From Pedobacter cryoconitis (GTDB taxonomy: Bacteria; Bacteroidota; Bacteroidia; Sphingobacteriales; Sphingobacteriaceae), in NCBI GenBank assembly GCA_019352875.1, contig JAAAFW010000015.1, positions 1,278,452 to 1,342,451 of the forward strand: 64,000 nucleotides of DNA, read 5' to 3'. Of this stretch, positions 35,180 to 43,897 are shown in pieces (the first letter of the stretch is position 1; every line of letters starts with the position of its first letter). The notes below the pieces were generated by a model. The model saw only the letters and a list, made by a program, of their open reading frames with translations, searched no databases and had not been told where the DNA came from. The position numbers and the translations under genes were made by a program.

Positions 35180-37858
35180 ATGAAATTCAAATTTAATCCC
35201 CGGATAATCAAACATTTGGGGACGGAGCTTATAACCTCAGACGAAATCGCCATAACAGAGTTAATCAAAAACTCTTATGACGCAAGGGCTAAAAAAGTAA
35301 AGATCCATTTCCTCTCTTCTTATGCTGAACTTGATAAACGCAAGTTGTTGTCACCGTTACCACCGGGTTTAGATGCCGAAATGGTAACCCATGCAGGTCA
35401 GCCCATTATTATTTTGGAAGACAATGGTAAAGGTATGTCCCTTGAGACGCTGGAGAACGGATTCTTCGAGGTGGGATCGGATCTAAAAGCTAAGGAAAAG
35501 CAGGCACAGTCGCAGGATGATCAAATAATTTTAGGAGATAAAGGTATCGGCAGGCTTTCCGCCCAGCGTCTTAGCCAGCTGTTGTACGTTGAAACCGTAA
35601 CAGCAACTGATAAAAATATTAAAACGCTTAAAATAAATTGGGATCAAGCCATATCCAGCCCCGATGAGGATGCGCCGGAATTTGATTTTCTAAAAAGTAA
35701 AACAGGAAGTTATACCCGGCTCTGGTTTATCGGAACGGCAGAGCATCAGATTAATTTTGATAATTTTTTTTATTACCGCAAAAACACCAACACAGATCTT
35801 TTTGAGGTAAAAACCGAGACTGCGGGTGGTGCCTATTATGTAAGGCCAGACCTGCAATCCGCCCTTAGCTTTCTATACTCGCCATTTGAGCAGGATAAAA
35901 CGGTTCTCGATCTTGAATTGATTTTTAATAGTAGCGCTATCATAGTGGACTTTAACTACGACACGCTTAAAATCGCCGAGTCTATCCATTCCTTTGATAC
36001 TCAAATTATCAACGACGAAGGTGGCGAGCCAATGGACCTGTTGATCTCTATGAAAATGGAGGTACGGCCTTGGTTTATCGAGCGCATACATCAGATCGAG
36101 CTAGGGAAGATATTGTATCAGAGTAAGAAATTACCCCATGCCGGTTATGCTCAGCTTTTAAATAAATACATTGAAAAGTACCGGGTATCACTTCAGGAAG
36201 AAATCCTGCTAAGCGATCTGATAACCAGGTGGAAATTGCCGGCAGAAGTGCTTCAAGACATTTTGAAAATATCGCCACTTCAAGGTAAGATATTTTCACT
36301 CAAAAGACAGTCGGAGTTAATGAAAACTGCTGTGGACTCAGCAGTAGAGAATGGTTATATCAATAAAGAAACCAACATCAACCGGGATATACGTCCATTT
36401 TTGGAAGCCAACAATGGCATCAAATTATACCGCAATAAATTTAGAATAGGTACCATCGGCAATAAAGATAATGACTGGCTAAAACTTCAGCAAAAACGCA
36501 CCAGTGGTCAACAGTTCTACCGGTTTGAGTTAGGCAACGTGATCGGTTTTATTAAAATTGATGACTTTTATCAACAGTACATCTATGAAACCAGCTCAAG
36601 GGAGCATTTAACTGACAATCCGTATGTTAAGGCCTTGCAGTCGGTTTTGGAATATGTGTTTGAAGCTTTTTCACCCCGGTTTACCAAGCGTGCGGTTGAT
36701 ATCTCAAAAGATATTTTGGACGGGGAGCAGCTTATACCAAAGAATGATTCAAATGATATTAAAGGAGAAGTACAGAAATCTGAGGATGTTTTAAAAGCAG
36801 CGAACGAAAACATTAAAGCGATCCAAAAAGCCTTTAAAGTAATTGACGAGAATATCGCTCTTGATAATGACGCCCAGAAAGAAATCATACAAAAAATGTT
36901 ATCTGAGCTCAAAGGTGCCAGTAACAATTTTGAGCAAAACATAGGTAATGCACAACGCTCTTTTCAGAGTGCGCACAAATTGATCCAGGTCGCTGAAGCT
37001 GAACAACGACGTATAGAGGTAGAGGCTTACAACAATTTTAAGCTGATGGCGAATGGATTGGTAACGGAAGTAATCACCCATGAATTACACTCTTTGTTAT
37101 CGCACGACATATCCAAAGAGCCTAATGAGGAGCATTTCAAGGCTTTAAAGGATTACTTGTTTGAGGTTAAGCAGTTTGAATTGAACAAACAACACCTGGC
37201 CCCCCTGAAAAAGCAGTTTGATATGTTGTTCGCCAAAATGAGTGACCTCAACCGCTTTTATTCCTTCCTGGAAAAAACCTTTTTGTACAAAGGTAACAGC
37301 CATGATTTTGAAAAAGTAAGCGTGGGCACTTATCTGGACGAGATCACCAGCAGGTTTGATTTCCGTCTGAAGAAAAATAAGATCATACTGGATTATCAGT
37401 CAGTGGATCAAAGTTGGGTAGTGCCTAAAGGCTCATTAATGCATGTGTTTTACAACCTGATAGATAATTCGATATACTGGATACAAGAAAGGCAGCGCCG
37501 CGCTAATTATGATTCTACCTATAAAATAGAAGGCACTGACCAGATCGTTGTTAAGGGCATCAGTGAAAACATTGTCCATTTTTATGATACGGGCACCGGT
37601 ATCCTGGACCCTTATGAGCATACACTGTTTAATTCCCTGGAATCAGGCAAAGAAAGCGGCGGCCGTGGGATGGGATTATACATTGTCCGTAATTTTTTAA
37701 GATCATTTGGCGGGGATATTGAATTACTACCTGACCGTAATGCTTTCAACCACCGCTACATATTTGAGATCAGGGTAAAAAGTAGCCTGCATGATGAAAT
37801 TGATTTGTTGGATGACACGGAGATCGATGTTGAGGAAGGGGGCGGAAATAATGGCTGA
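35180..37858 (+). CDS. Dual GHKL ATPase: MutL/MORC-like N-terminus and histidine-kinase-like C-terminus
   Basis: This 892-aa protein has two Bergerat-fold ATPase domains. The first (residues 1-200) has N-box ELIKNSYDA (27-35), EDNGKGM (80-86) and GDKGIGR (119-125), as in MutL/MORC/Hsp90-type ATPases. The second (about 745-875) has N-box NLIDNS (758-763), DTGTGI (802-807) and GRGMGLYIV (828-836), as in sensor kinases, preceded by a possible H-box THELHSLL with His633. A coiled coil spans about 505-610. There is no membrane segment. It is the first gene of the operon, overlapping the next by 8 nt. GHKL ATPases are known in some restriction-modification loci. Confidence 0.85.
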   Translation: MKFKFNPRIIKHLGTELITSDEIAITELIKNSYDARAKKVKIHFLSSYAELDKRKLLSPLPPGLDAEMVTHAGQPIIILEDNGKGMSLETLENGFFEVGSDLKAKEKQAQSQDDQIILGDKGIGRLSAQRLSQLLYVETVTATDKNIKTLKINWDQAISSPDEDAPEFDFLKSKTGSYTRLWFIGTAEHQINFDNFFYYRKNTNTDLFEVKTETAGGAYYVRPDLQSALSFLYSPFEQDKTVLDLELIFNSSAIIVDFNYDTLKIAESIHSFDTQIINDEGGEPMDLLISMKMEVRPWFIERIHQIELGKILYQSKKLPHAGYAQLLNKYIEKYRVSLQEEILLSDLITRWKLPAEVLQDILKISPLQGKIFSLKRQSELMKTAVDSAVENGYINKETNINRDIRPFLEANNGIKLYRNKFRIGTIGNKDNDWLKLQQKRTSGQQFYRFELGNVIGFIKIDDFYQQYIYETSSREHLTDNPYVKALQSVLEYVFEAFSPRFTKRAVDISKDILDGEQLIPKNDSNDIKGEVQKSEDVLKAANENIKAIQKAFKVIDENIALDNDAQKEIIQKMLSELKGASNNFEQNIGNAQRSFQSAHKLIQVAEAEQRRIEVEAYNNFKLMANGLVTEVITHELHSLLSHDISKEPNEEHFKALKDYLFEVKQFELNKQHLAPLKKQFDMLFAKMSDLNRFYSFLEKTFLYKGNSHDFEKVSVGTYLDEITSRFDFRLKKNKIILDYQSVDQSWVVPKGSLMHVFYNLIDNSIYWIQERQRRANYDSTYKIEGTDQIVVKGISENIVHFYDTGTGILDPYEHTLFNSLESGKESGGRGMGLYIVRNFLRSFGGDIELLPDRNAFNHRYIFEIRVKSSLHDEIDLLDDTEIDVEEGGGNNG

Positions 37859-40109
37859 GCTTCAACAACTGATCACTAGTCTAAAAGCTAACTATATCGT
37901 TTTGATCGAGAACGATTTACGCTATGTTACTGACCCCTATGCCGTCATTGCTAAATTTTGCAACCTGTCGGAGTTTCAAAAGGTGCGTTTATTGGCATCA
38001 TTAATAAACCTGAACAAAGGCCAGACAGCCAACGGGCTTGAGGCTTTTAAAATAGCCTTTGACCAACTCGCACATGATGAAGCCTTGCAAGAATCATTAT
38101 TACCCGATGAGCTTGGGCAGTACCTTGCTGAAATAAAAGGTGAAGCGATTCTACCGACGCAACTTATCGCGGCCATTGCTGCCGATATGAACGAGTTACC
38201 TGTAAATGACGCTTTTCTCCGGAGTGGCATCTTTCACCTTGATGATGAACGTTACGACGCGCTTTTAAATGAGTTCGCCCAAGCTCCGGGAGTGGAATTT
38301 GCGTATTATCGCTCCAAACCTGTTCCTGCCGAATTGGGTATTTTTTTGGAAGAGCTGAAATATGGGCTGCATCATACACAAAGCCAATATTACCTTGCAG
38401 TAGTAGATAAGATGCTGGGTGAAGGCCAGGAAGAGTCGGGAAAGTCGTTTATCGAAGTGGATCTGGTGGAGTTGAACGGAAAGCATCAATTAAATAGCCT
38501 TGCTTTTTTGTTTACCAGTCAACCAAGTCCAAACCCAATTCAACCAATCGATTATAAGGACTTTTTTATGCGGGAAGTGCATAAGGGAAGTGATGAACTG
38601 GTTAAGATTATTGCAGGTTATTTAACGGACACATCTTATGCAACCGTGTTCAAAAACTTTGAGAGCAGTTATATTGAAGCTTCGCAAAAAGCTTTTACGA
38701 TGGCGCTAACGAATCAGCAAAATGTCAAGCACGTTATCAAAAAATCAATAAATGAAGGAATCTCACCATTTGAGTCATTGCGTGGCTGGTTCGATCAAAT
38801 TGTACAATATAATATCGATCTGTTACAGGTCGATAAAATAGATTACTATTCTTCTTTGACCAAATTCTTCGATGGTCAATCGTTAGTAGATCATACAGGT
38901 ATCAAGGAATATGGGCCCGATTTGGAGAAATTAAACTCGTTCGAGCTTTTTGATAGTAATATCAACAGGAAGGGACTACCCATATTCCCAGGAGACATCT
39001 TTCTGAAAGATGGAGAATATTATATACTTGTTGGACAAGTGTGTGACCTTTTGATAAGGGACACAGGGAAGCGCGGCGCCAAGATCGCAGAATTTTTGAA
39101 ATTTAAAGTAATACCGTTTGGCGACGAAGAACAGGAAAAGTTTACGGTCGCTGTTGACAAAAAAGGGAAAAAGGATGTTCTGATCCAGCATTTCTTCGAT
39201 CTCAATATAGACAGCTATGGGGTGGCAGCAATTGAGATCACTTCAAAAAACACCTATTACGGAGATTTCAATGTCTTAGACCTTTGTTATTATAACGCTG
39301 GCGGAAATTCAGAATTAATTATAAACGGCATAGAAAGTTATAGAAATGTCCCGTGGGTCACCAGCGAAAAGTACACTTATCTCGAAGGCCTTCATGGTTA
39401 TTTCACGGCAAATCAAGGAAATTTAGCGGCAAATAAAGCGCTTGTCGATGAGGAAATGATGGTATTTAGCGCATCTGACCTGGCAGAAGAGGATGGAAAG
39501 ATGGTTTTTGGATTCAAGCGCATTTCCCGTTTAAAAGGCAGATTTTATGACTCGCTGTACCAGCAACTGATAAATTATAAAGCCAGGATCGACTTGAATC
39601 TGATCGATCAGGCAATAGCTACAACGACAACAGTTGATGTTATTGTTAAATATACATTTATAGATACCAAAGAAACAGTAAATGTCGTTTTAACGCGGTT
39701 AAAACCACACAAGAGCTTTGTTCTTGCTACTGACGTTGCGGATAAAGTCACCGATCTTTTTCAAGCCGCAGTAAATAATTACAGCACTTTTATTGAAGGA
39801 AATAAATCTAAAGAGTATGCATTTACGTCCAGTGAGGCGGGTTATTTATTGGAACTGCCTGTACAATATACAGACAAAGACAATAAGCTAAAATCAGCCG
39901 ATGGCGAGAATTTGAGGTTTGTAAGATTGTTTAAAGAAACGCTTGAAAACAAAGCAGTTGAATTTTTAGACAATAATGAAAAAAGTGAACTAAATGACAA
40001 TGGTGAAATTAGCTTATTGGGAATAAGAAGAGGCATTAAACTCATTCAGAATAATATATCGTTAGTATTCAAAGATGGAAGAGTCCAAAAAATCGCGAAT
40101 AATAACTAA
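37851..40109 (+). CDS. 752-aa partner protein of the GHKL ATPase, family unknown
   Basis: ATG 37851 (MAELQQLITSLKANYIV) overlaps the end of the ATPase gene in ATGGCTGA, so translation is probably coupled. An upstream in-frame start at 37791 is less likely. No nuclease, helicase or methyltransferase motif is seen. The first 250 residues look alpha-helical. Near residue 405 a beta-rich segment GDIFLKDGEYYILVGQVCDLLIRDTGKR begins a second domain, and the C-terminal 150 residues look mixed. Position suggests it works with the ATPase, for example as effector or DNA-binding subunit; a response-receiver-like role was considered, but the Asp/Lys signature is not clear. Confidence 0.7.
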   Translation: MAELQQLITSLKANYIVLIENDLRYVTDPYAVIAKFCNLSEFQKVRLLASLINLNKGQTANGLEAFKIAFDQLAHDEALQESLLPDELGQYLAEIKGEAILPTQLIAAIAADMNELPVNDAFLRSGIFHLDDERYDALLNEFAQAPGVEFAYYRSKPVPAELGIFLEELKYGLHHTQSQYYLAVVDKMLGEGQEESGKSFIEVDLVELNGKHQLNSLAFLFTSQPSPNPIQPIDYKDFFMREVHKGSDELVKIIAGYLTDTSYATVFKNFESSYIEASQKAFTMALTNQQNVKHVIKKSINEGISPFESLRGWFDQIVQYNIDLLQVDKIDYYSSLTKFFDGQSLVDHTGIKEYGPDLEKLNSFELFDSNINRKGLPIFPGDIFLKDGEYYILVGQVCDLLIRDTGKRGAKIAEFLKFKVIPFGDEEQEKFTVAVDKKGKKDVLIQHFFDLNIDSYGVAAIEITSKNTYYGDFNVLDLCYYNAGGNSELIINGIESYRNVPWVTSEKYTYLEGLHGYFTANQGNLAANKALVDEEMMVFSASDLAEEDGKMVFGFKRISRLKGRFYDSLYQQLINYKARIDLNLIDQAIATTTTVDVIVKYTFIDTKETVNVVLTRLKPHKSFVLATDVADKVTDLFQAAVNNYSTFIEGNKSKEYAFTSSEAGYLLELPVQYTDKDNKLKSADGENLRFVRLFKETLENKAVEFLDNNEKSELNDNGEISLLGIRRGIKLIQNNISLVFKDGRVQKIANNN

Positions 40110-40186
40110 TGAACAAAGTGGAGAGCAAAGAAAAGATGAATTCAAATTCATTGAGGATTTTAAAAGGAACTGACATTGAAGAATAA
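40109..40186 (+). CDS. 25-aa linking ORF upstream of the methyltransferase
   Basis: ATG 40109 overlaps the last base of the upstream stop codon (TAATG). The frame encodes MNKVESKEKM and a further 15 residues ending TDIEE, stopping at 40184-40186, 11 nt inside the methyltransferase frame. Such overlap suggests translational coupling or a leader peptide. It is too short to be confirmed from sequence. Confidence 0.3.
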   Translation: MNKVESKEKMNSNSLRILKGTDIEE

Positions 40187-41330
40187 AATTGATATAATAT
40201 CCCTTTTTTCCGGAGGTGGGTTCCTGGACTTAGGTTTTATGAACCAGGGTTTTCAAGTAAACGCAGCCGTCGAATTTCATGCAGCTTTTGTTGACTCGTA
40301 CAATTATGGCGTAAATGCTTATGTGAAAAAATCACAGAAGGAAGTGTACAAAAAGGGGATTATCAGTCATGTTGATATTGCAAGTCCATTGGATGCGACC
40401 GATAGTGCGGTACAAAATAAATTGATAGCAGATCACCGGGATGTTGCCGGAATTATTGGGGGACCGCCATGCCAGGATTTTAGTGTTGGGGGTAAGAATC
40501 TGGGAACCGAAGGTAAACGTGGTAAACTCATTTACACTTACCGCGATATTGTAAAGCAAATCAATCCACTATTTATTTTCTTTGAAAATGTTGCCGGACT
40601 CTATCGCACAAGAACTCATCAAAATGAATTTTTCAATTTGAAGAATGAGCTGGAAAAAGATTATACACTATGGTATGAGATCATCAACGCTATGGACTAT
40701 GGCATACCCCAAGACAGAGCGCGGCTTGCACTTGTAGGCTTTAGAAAGGATGTTGTACAAAAATTAATAGATAATGGTTACAAGTTTATCAGCGAGCCCT
40801 TTGAGGGGCATCAAAGCGAACTTGTGTTCAAATGGCCGGAAAAAAAATTCCAAAATCCCAAAAGAATAAACTGGCCAAAATTGTGGGAGTTTGGTTCTGG
40901 AATAAATGAAGATGAAGTAAATGCGATCCCCGCAAAATACAAACCGCTTTTTATCAGCAGCGCGTTTGAAGGTCTGGATTCTTCTGTTGCAAACCAAAAC
41001 GAACATTTTAATCCTTATTCTGATAAGTTTTTAAGAATTGGTGAAGGCGATACGACAAAAAAATCATTTAAAAGGCTGCATCGTTACCGCTATAGTCCGA
41101 CCGTGGCGTATGGTAACAATGAAGTTCATTTACACCCGACTGAAGCCAGGCGATTATCAGTGCGGGAGGCCTTGCGTATTCAGAGCGTGCCTGATCAATA
41201 TATCCTTCCCCCAGAAATCAGCCTGACTGACAAATTCAAGCTGGTTAGTAACGGCGTTCCAACTAAAAAAGCCGAACTTATAGCTAAAGAAATTAGACGG
41301 ACTATCGAAAATTATTTGGCGTTAAAATGA
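40176..41330 (+). CDS. dcm: DNA (cytosine-5-)methyltransferase
   Basis: This 384-aa C5 methyltransferase has motif I FSGGGFLDLGF (11-21), motif IV GGPPCQDFS with catalytic Cys99, motif VI ENV (137-139), motif VIII QDRAR (179-183) and a C-terminal motif IX/X region (RRLSVREALRIQS, then VSNGVPTKKAELIA). In motif I, GGGF replaces the usual GCGG or GIGG. It methylates cytosine in an unknown target sequence. The start is TTG 40176, since an in-frame stop lies 15 nt upstream and no ATG fits. It overlaps vsr by ATGA. The gene appears intact. Confidence 0.92.
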   Translation: MKNKIDIISLFSGGGFLDLGFMNQGFQVNAAVEFHAAFVDSYNYGVNAYVKKSQKEVYKKGIISHVDIASPLDATDSAVQNKLIADHRDVAGIIGGPPCQDFSVGGKNLGTEGKRGKLIYTYRDIVKQINPLFIFFENVAGLYRTRTHQNEFFNLKNELEKDYTLWYEIINAMDYGIPQDRARLALVGFRKDVVQKLIDNGYKFISEPFEGHQSELVFKWPEKKFQNPKRINWPKLWEFGSGINEDEVNAIPAKYKPLFISSAFEGLDSSVANQNEHFNPYSDKFLRIGEGDTTKKSFKRLHRYRYSPTVAYGNNEVHLHPTEARRLSVREALRIQSVPDQYILPPEISLTDKFKLVSNGVPTKKAELIAKEIRRTIENYLALK

Positions 41331-41755
41331 CGGATATTTGGTCAAAAGAAAAGCGAAGTGCTGTAATGTCCAAAATCCGGTCTAAGAATACCAAACCGGA
41401 AATTACGCTGCGTTCGTTTCTCCATGGAAGAGGTTTCCGCTTTAGAATCCACCGGAAAGACCTGCCAGGTAAACCGGATATCGTTCTTTCTAAATACAAA
41501 GCAGCGCTTTTTGTACATGGCTGTTTTTGGCATTACCATGCCGACTGCCGCGAGGGCCGCGTTCCGGACACGAACTCAAAGTTCTGGCAAGATAAACTAT
41601 CCAAAAACATTGCGCGCGACCTTACCCATCAACAAAAATTGACAGATTTGGGTTGGCGGGTCATTGTTATTTGGGAATGCGAACTTGAGGCGGCTTTGAA
41701 AAATAATAAGATGGATACCTCGCTTACAAGAATTACAGGGGCTTCATGCCCATAA
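41327..41755 (+). CDS. vsr: Very short patch repair endonuclease Vsr
   Basis: This 142-aa protein matches Vsr through its length: DIWSKEKRSAVMSKIRSKNTKPE at the start, GKPDIVLSKYKAALFVHGCFWH containing the catalytic Asp and metal/His residues, and WRVIVIWECEL at the end. Vsr nicks next to T:G mismatches formed by deamination of 5-methylcytosine and pairs with a Dcm enzyme. It overlaps the methyltransferase by four bases (ATGA), showing co-expression. The partner relationship implies that the methyltransferase target is CpN-type 5mC prone to mutation. Confidence 0.95.
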   Translation: MTDIWSKEKRSAVMSKIRSKNTKPEITLRSFLHGRGFRFRIHRKDLPGKPDIVLSKYKAALFVHGCFWHYHADCREGRVPDTNSKFWQDKLSKNIARDLTHQQKLTDLGWRVIVIWECELEAALKNNKMDTSLTRITGASCP

Positions 41756-41792
41756 TCTTTTTATAGTTACTTAAATCTAATGTGCCTGAAGT

Positions 41793-42524
41793 ATGGATCA
41801 AGTAAATAACTATGCTGATGACCGATTAGTCCGTGGCTGTGTATATTGTAATGGCCCTGAAGAGACACGGGATCATGTGCCATCAAAATGTCTTTTGGAG
41901 CCGCCTTATCCTCCTAATCTTCCGGTAGTCGGATGTTGCGATACCTGTAATCAGAACTTTTCAAAAGACGAGCAATATTTCGTTTGCTTGATCGAAAGTG
42001 TTCTTTGTGGTTCAACCGATCCTGATAAAATTGGCCGTCCATCTGTTGCGAAAATTATGCGGAAATCCCCCGCCCTCCGGGCGAGAATAGAAAATTCACG
42101 TACCGAAGTAAACGGTCAAGTTGCGTTTGTAGCGGAGAATGAGCGGATCAACAATGTGATGTTGAAGCTTGCCAGGGGACATGCAGCTTTCGAACTCAGT
42201 CAGTGTTGCCGGACGGAACCTGACCATTTTTGGTGCGGGCCCCTTCATAGGCTCAGCCAGGAAGCCCAGGACGGGTTTAACGCAGTTCATTTTCAACATA
42301 TCTTTGGTGAAATAGGCTCGCGGAATTTACAACGCCTTCTCGTTATGCAAATGACATTTCCAACCGGGACCGATGAAAAGCAAAATGTGGGAATGCTGGT
42401 AAACGATTGGGTCGATGTTCAAGATGACCAGTATCGATACATTGCAATCGATGATATGGGCTATTTTATCATTAGAATTGTTATAGGCGAATATTTTGCA
42501 TGTGAGGTTGCCTGGGGTGTTTAA
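41793..42524 (+). CDS. HNH-type zinc-binding protein
   Basis: This 243-aa protein has CVYC near residue 16, TRDHVPSKCLLEPPYPPNLP, and CDTCNQNFSKDEQYF, a treble-clef HNH pattern (C-x2-C, DH-hydrophobic-P, C-x2-CN). The remaining 170 residues are unrecognised and may be the recognition or effector part. It starts 37 bp after vsr on the same strand and may belong to the operon. Its end overlaps the end of the convergent Mrr-like gene by a few bases. Confidence 0.75.
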   Translation: MDQVNNYADDRLVRGCVYCNGPEETRDHVPSKCLLEPPYPPNLPVVGCCDTCNQNFSKDEQYFVCLIESVLCGSTDPDKIGRPSVAKIMRKSPALRARIENSRTEVNGQVAFVAENERINNVMLKLARGHAAFELSQCCRTEPDHFWCGPLHRLSQEAQDGFNAVHFQHIFGEIGSRNLQRLLVMQMTFPTGTDEKQNVGMLVNDWVDVQDDQYRYIAIDDMGYFIIRIVIGEYFACEVAWGV

Positions 42525-43368
42525 ACACTGTTTTTGCCGTCTGAGGGGAGGTTCCATATCAATCCACTTTTAGACAACGTTAACCTTCTTTTGTCAAATA
42601 ATTCGTTCATGATCATCCAAACCTGGTCGGTAAGCCGGAATGATCTTTTGGAGCTCAGGTCGGTTTTTTCAAAGAATCCGGTAATGATGACTTTTTCGAT
42701 GGCGATATCATTCAAATATAAAGTCCGGGTAAGCGGGTATTCGATTGTAATAGCCTTTAAAAGTTCGCCCCGTCTTTGTACTTCAGAGGAAAATGCTTTT
42801 AGAAATTCTCCAAATGAAATAGACCCGCCATTTCCGTCATGCAGCCGGACATCGCAAATATTTCATCTTCACTAGTAATCGTTTTGCTGCCCAGGTCGAT
42901 GCAAGTTGGTTTACCTCGAGAGCGGATGACGTTAAAATTGAGATCAATAATGCCGAGCTCCACTATTTTTTGGAAACTCGGGTCATTTTCTCCGGCTTCA
43001 CTCATTTCGACCAGTTTGATCCCGTGATGCGCGGCATATTGCATGGTGTCAACCGTAAATCCTGTTTTGCTAACAATAATTCCACTTTCAATTCCAGCAT
43101 CGCCCATAACGCCCTGGAGCTTCATCACAATCTCTTTTGTAACTTTTTGTTTTAAGAACTTGCATTCAATAGCAGTCCTGAGCGTTTTTTCGCCATCTTG
43201 CTGTTCGGTCAATACATCGATCTGGTGCCTGACACCGGATTTACCCTTGACTTTACAGTTTTTACCATAACCAATTACTTTGATTCCCTGTTTTTCGCCG
43301 AGCGCGCTATAGATATATTGGGTAATGGCTTCGTATTCTTTCCAATCGAGTTCGTTCTTTTCCGACAT
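42521..43368 (-). pseudogene. Mrr-like PD-(D/E)XK restriction endonuclease gene with a 1-nt frameshift
   Basis: From ATG 43368 the first 175 or so codons encode an Mrr-like nuclease: HQIDVLTE (Asp51) and AIECKFLKQ (Glu68, Lys70), then GIIVSKTGFTVDTMQYAAHHGI. The frame then ends in LFHLENF at 42799. The -1 frame continues protein-like from CDVRLHDGNGGSISFGEFL down to DGKNSV at 42521. Adding one T to the TTT run (plus 42856-42858) restores one protein of about 282 aa. The nuclease core is upstream of the lesion. The lesion may be decay or sequence error. Confidence 0.75.
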
Positions 43369-43897
43369 ACTTCTAAAATCAATATTTCAGATCATTGCCT
43401 GCCATAAAGAATAAAATCCAGTTAGGCTCTAGCTATCTGACCATATCATAAAACTCAACATTTTAATAAATATTTTGCAATTCAGCAAGTCTCAGGAAAT
43501 AGATCCACAATTATTTTTCCAACCTTAACGCAAAGTTGTTACCGAGTGTAAAGCACGATTGTCTAGCATTTAGACACCGAAACAAATTAGTTCGTTTTCA
43601 ACAATAGATAACTATCTATTATCCACCAATTACAACTAAAATTTCGAAATAGTTTCAATGACCCATTAAATCCATTCTATTAAAAAACCGTAACAAATAC
43701 GTAACGGAGCAATATTTTGCGATTTTAAAAATAGTTCATAAATTGCTTCTGTAAGTCAGAAAAGGACATTTTGCCTCATAATAGGGCGGTTAGGCTAAAA
43801 GACTCATAATCTTCTACTATTTATGTTTGCTACATCTTGACGAGTTTTCAAATTTAGTATTATCTGTAGTTGTTCAGTTAACTATTTTAAAATTGGT
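43369..43897. other. Intergenic region, 529 bp, right side of the island
   Basis: This AT-rich region without a credible ORF contains several short inverted repeats and a tRNA-anticodon-arm-like stretch (AAGACTCATAATCTT at 43799-43813), which is not a complete tRNA gene. Confidence 0.45.

Noticed and set aside
42856..42862. Programmed -1 frameshift in the Mrr-like gene
   Set aside because: No canonical slippery heptamer and no downstream stem-loop were evident; a 1-nt deletion explains the frames more simply.
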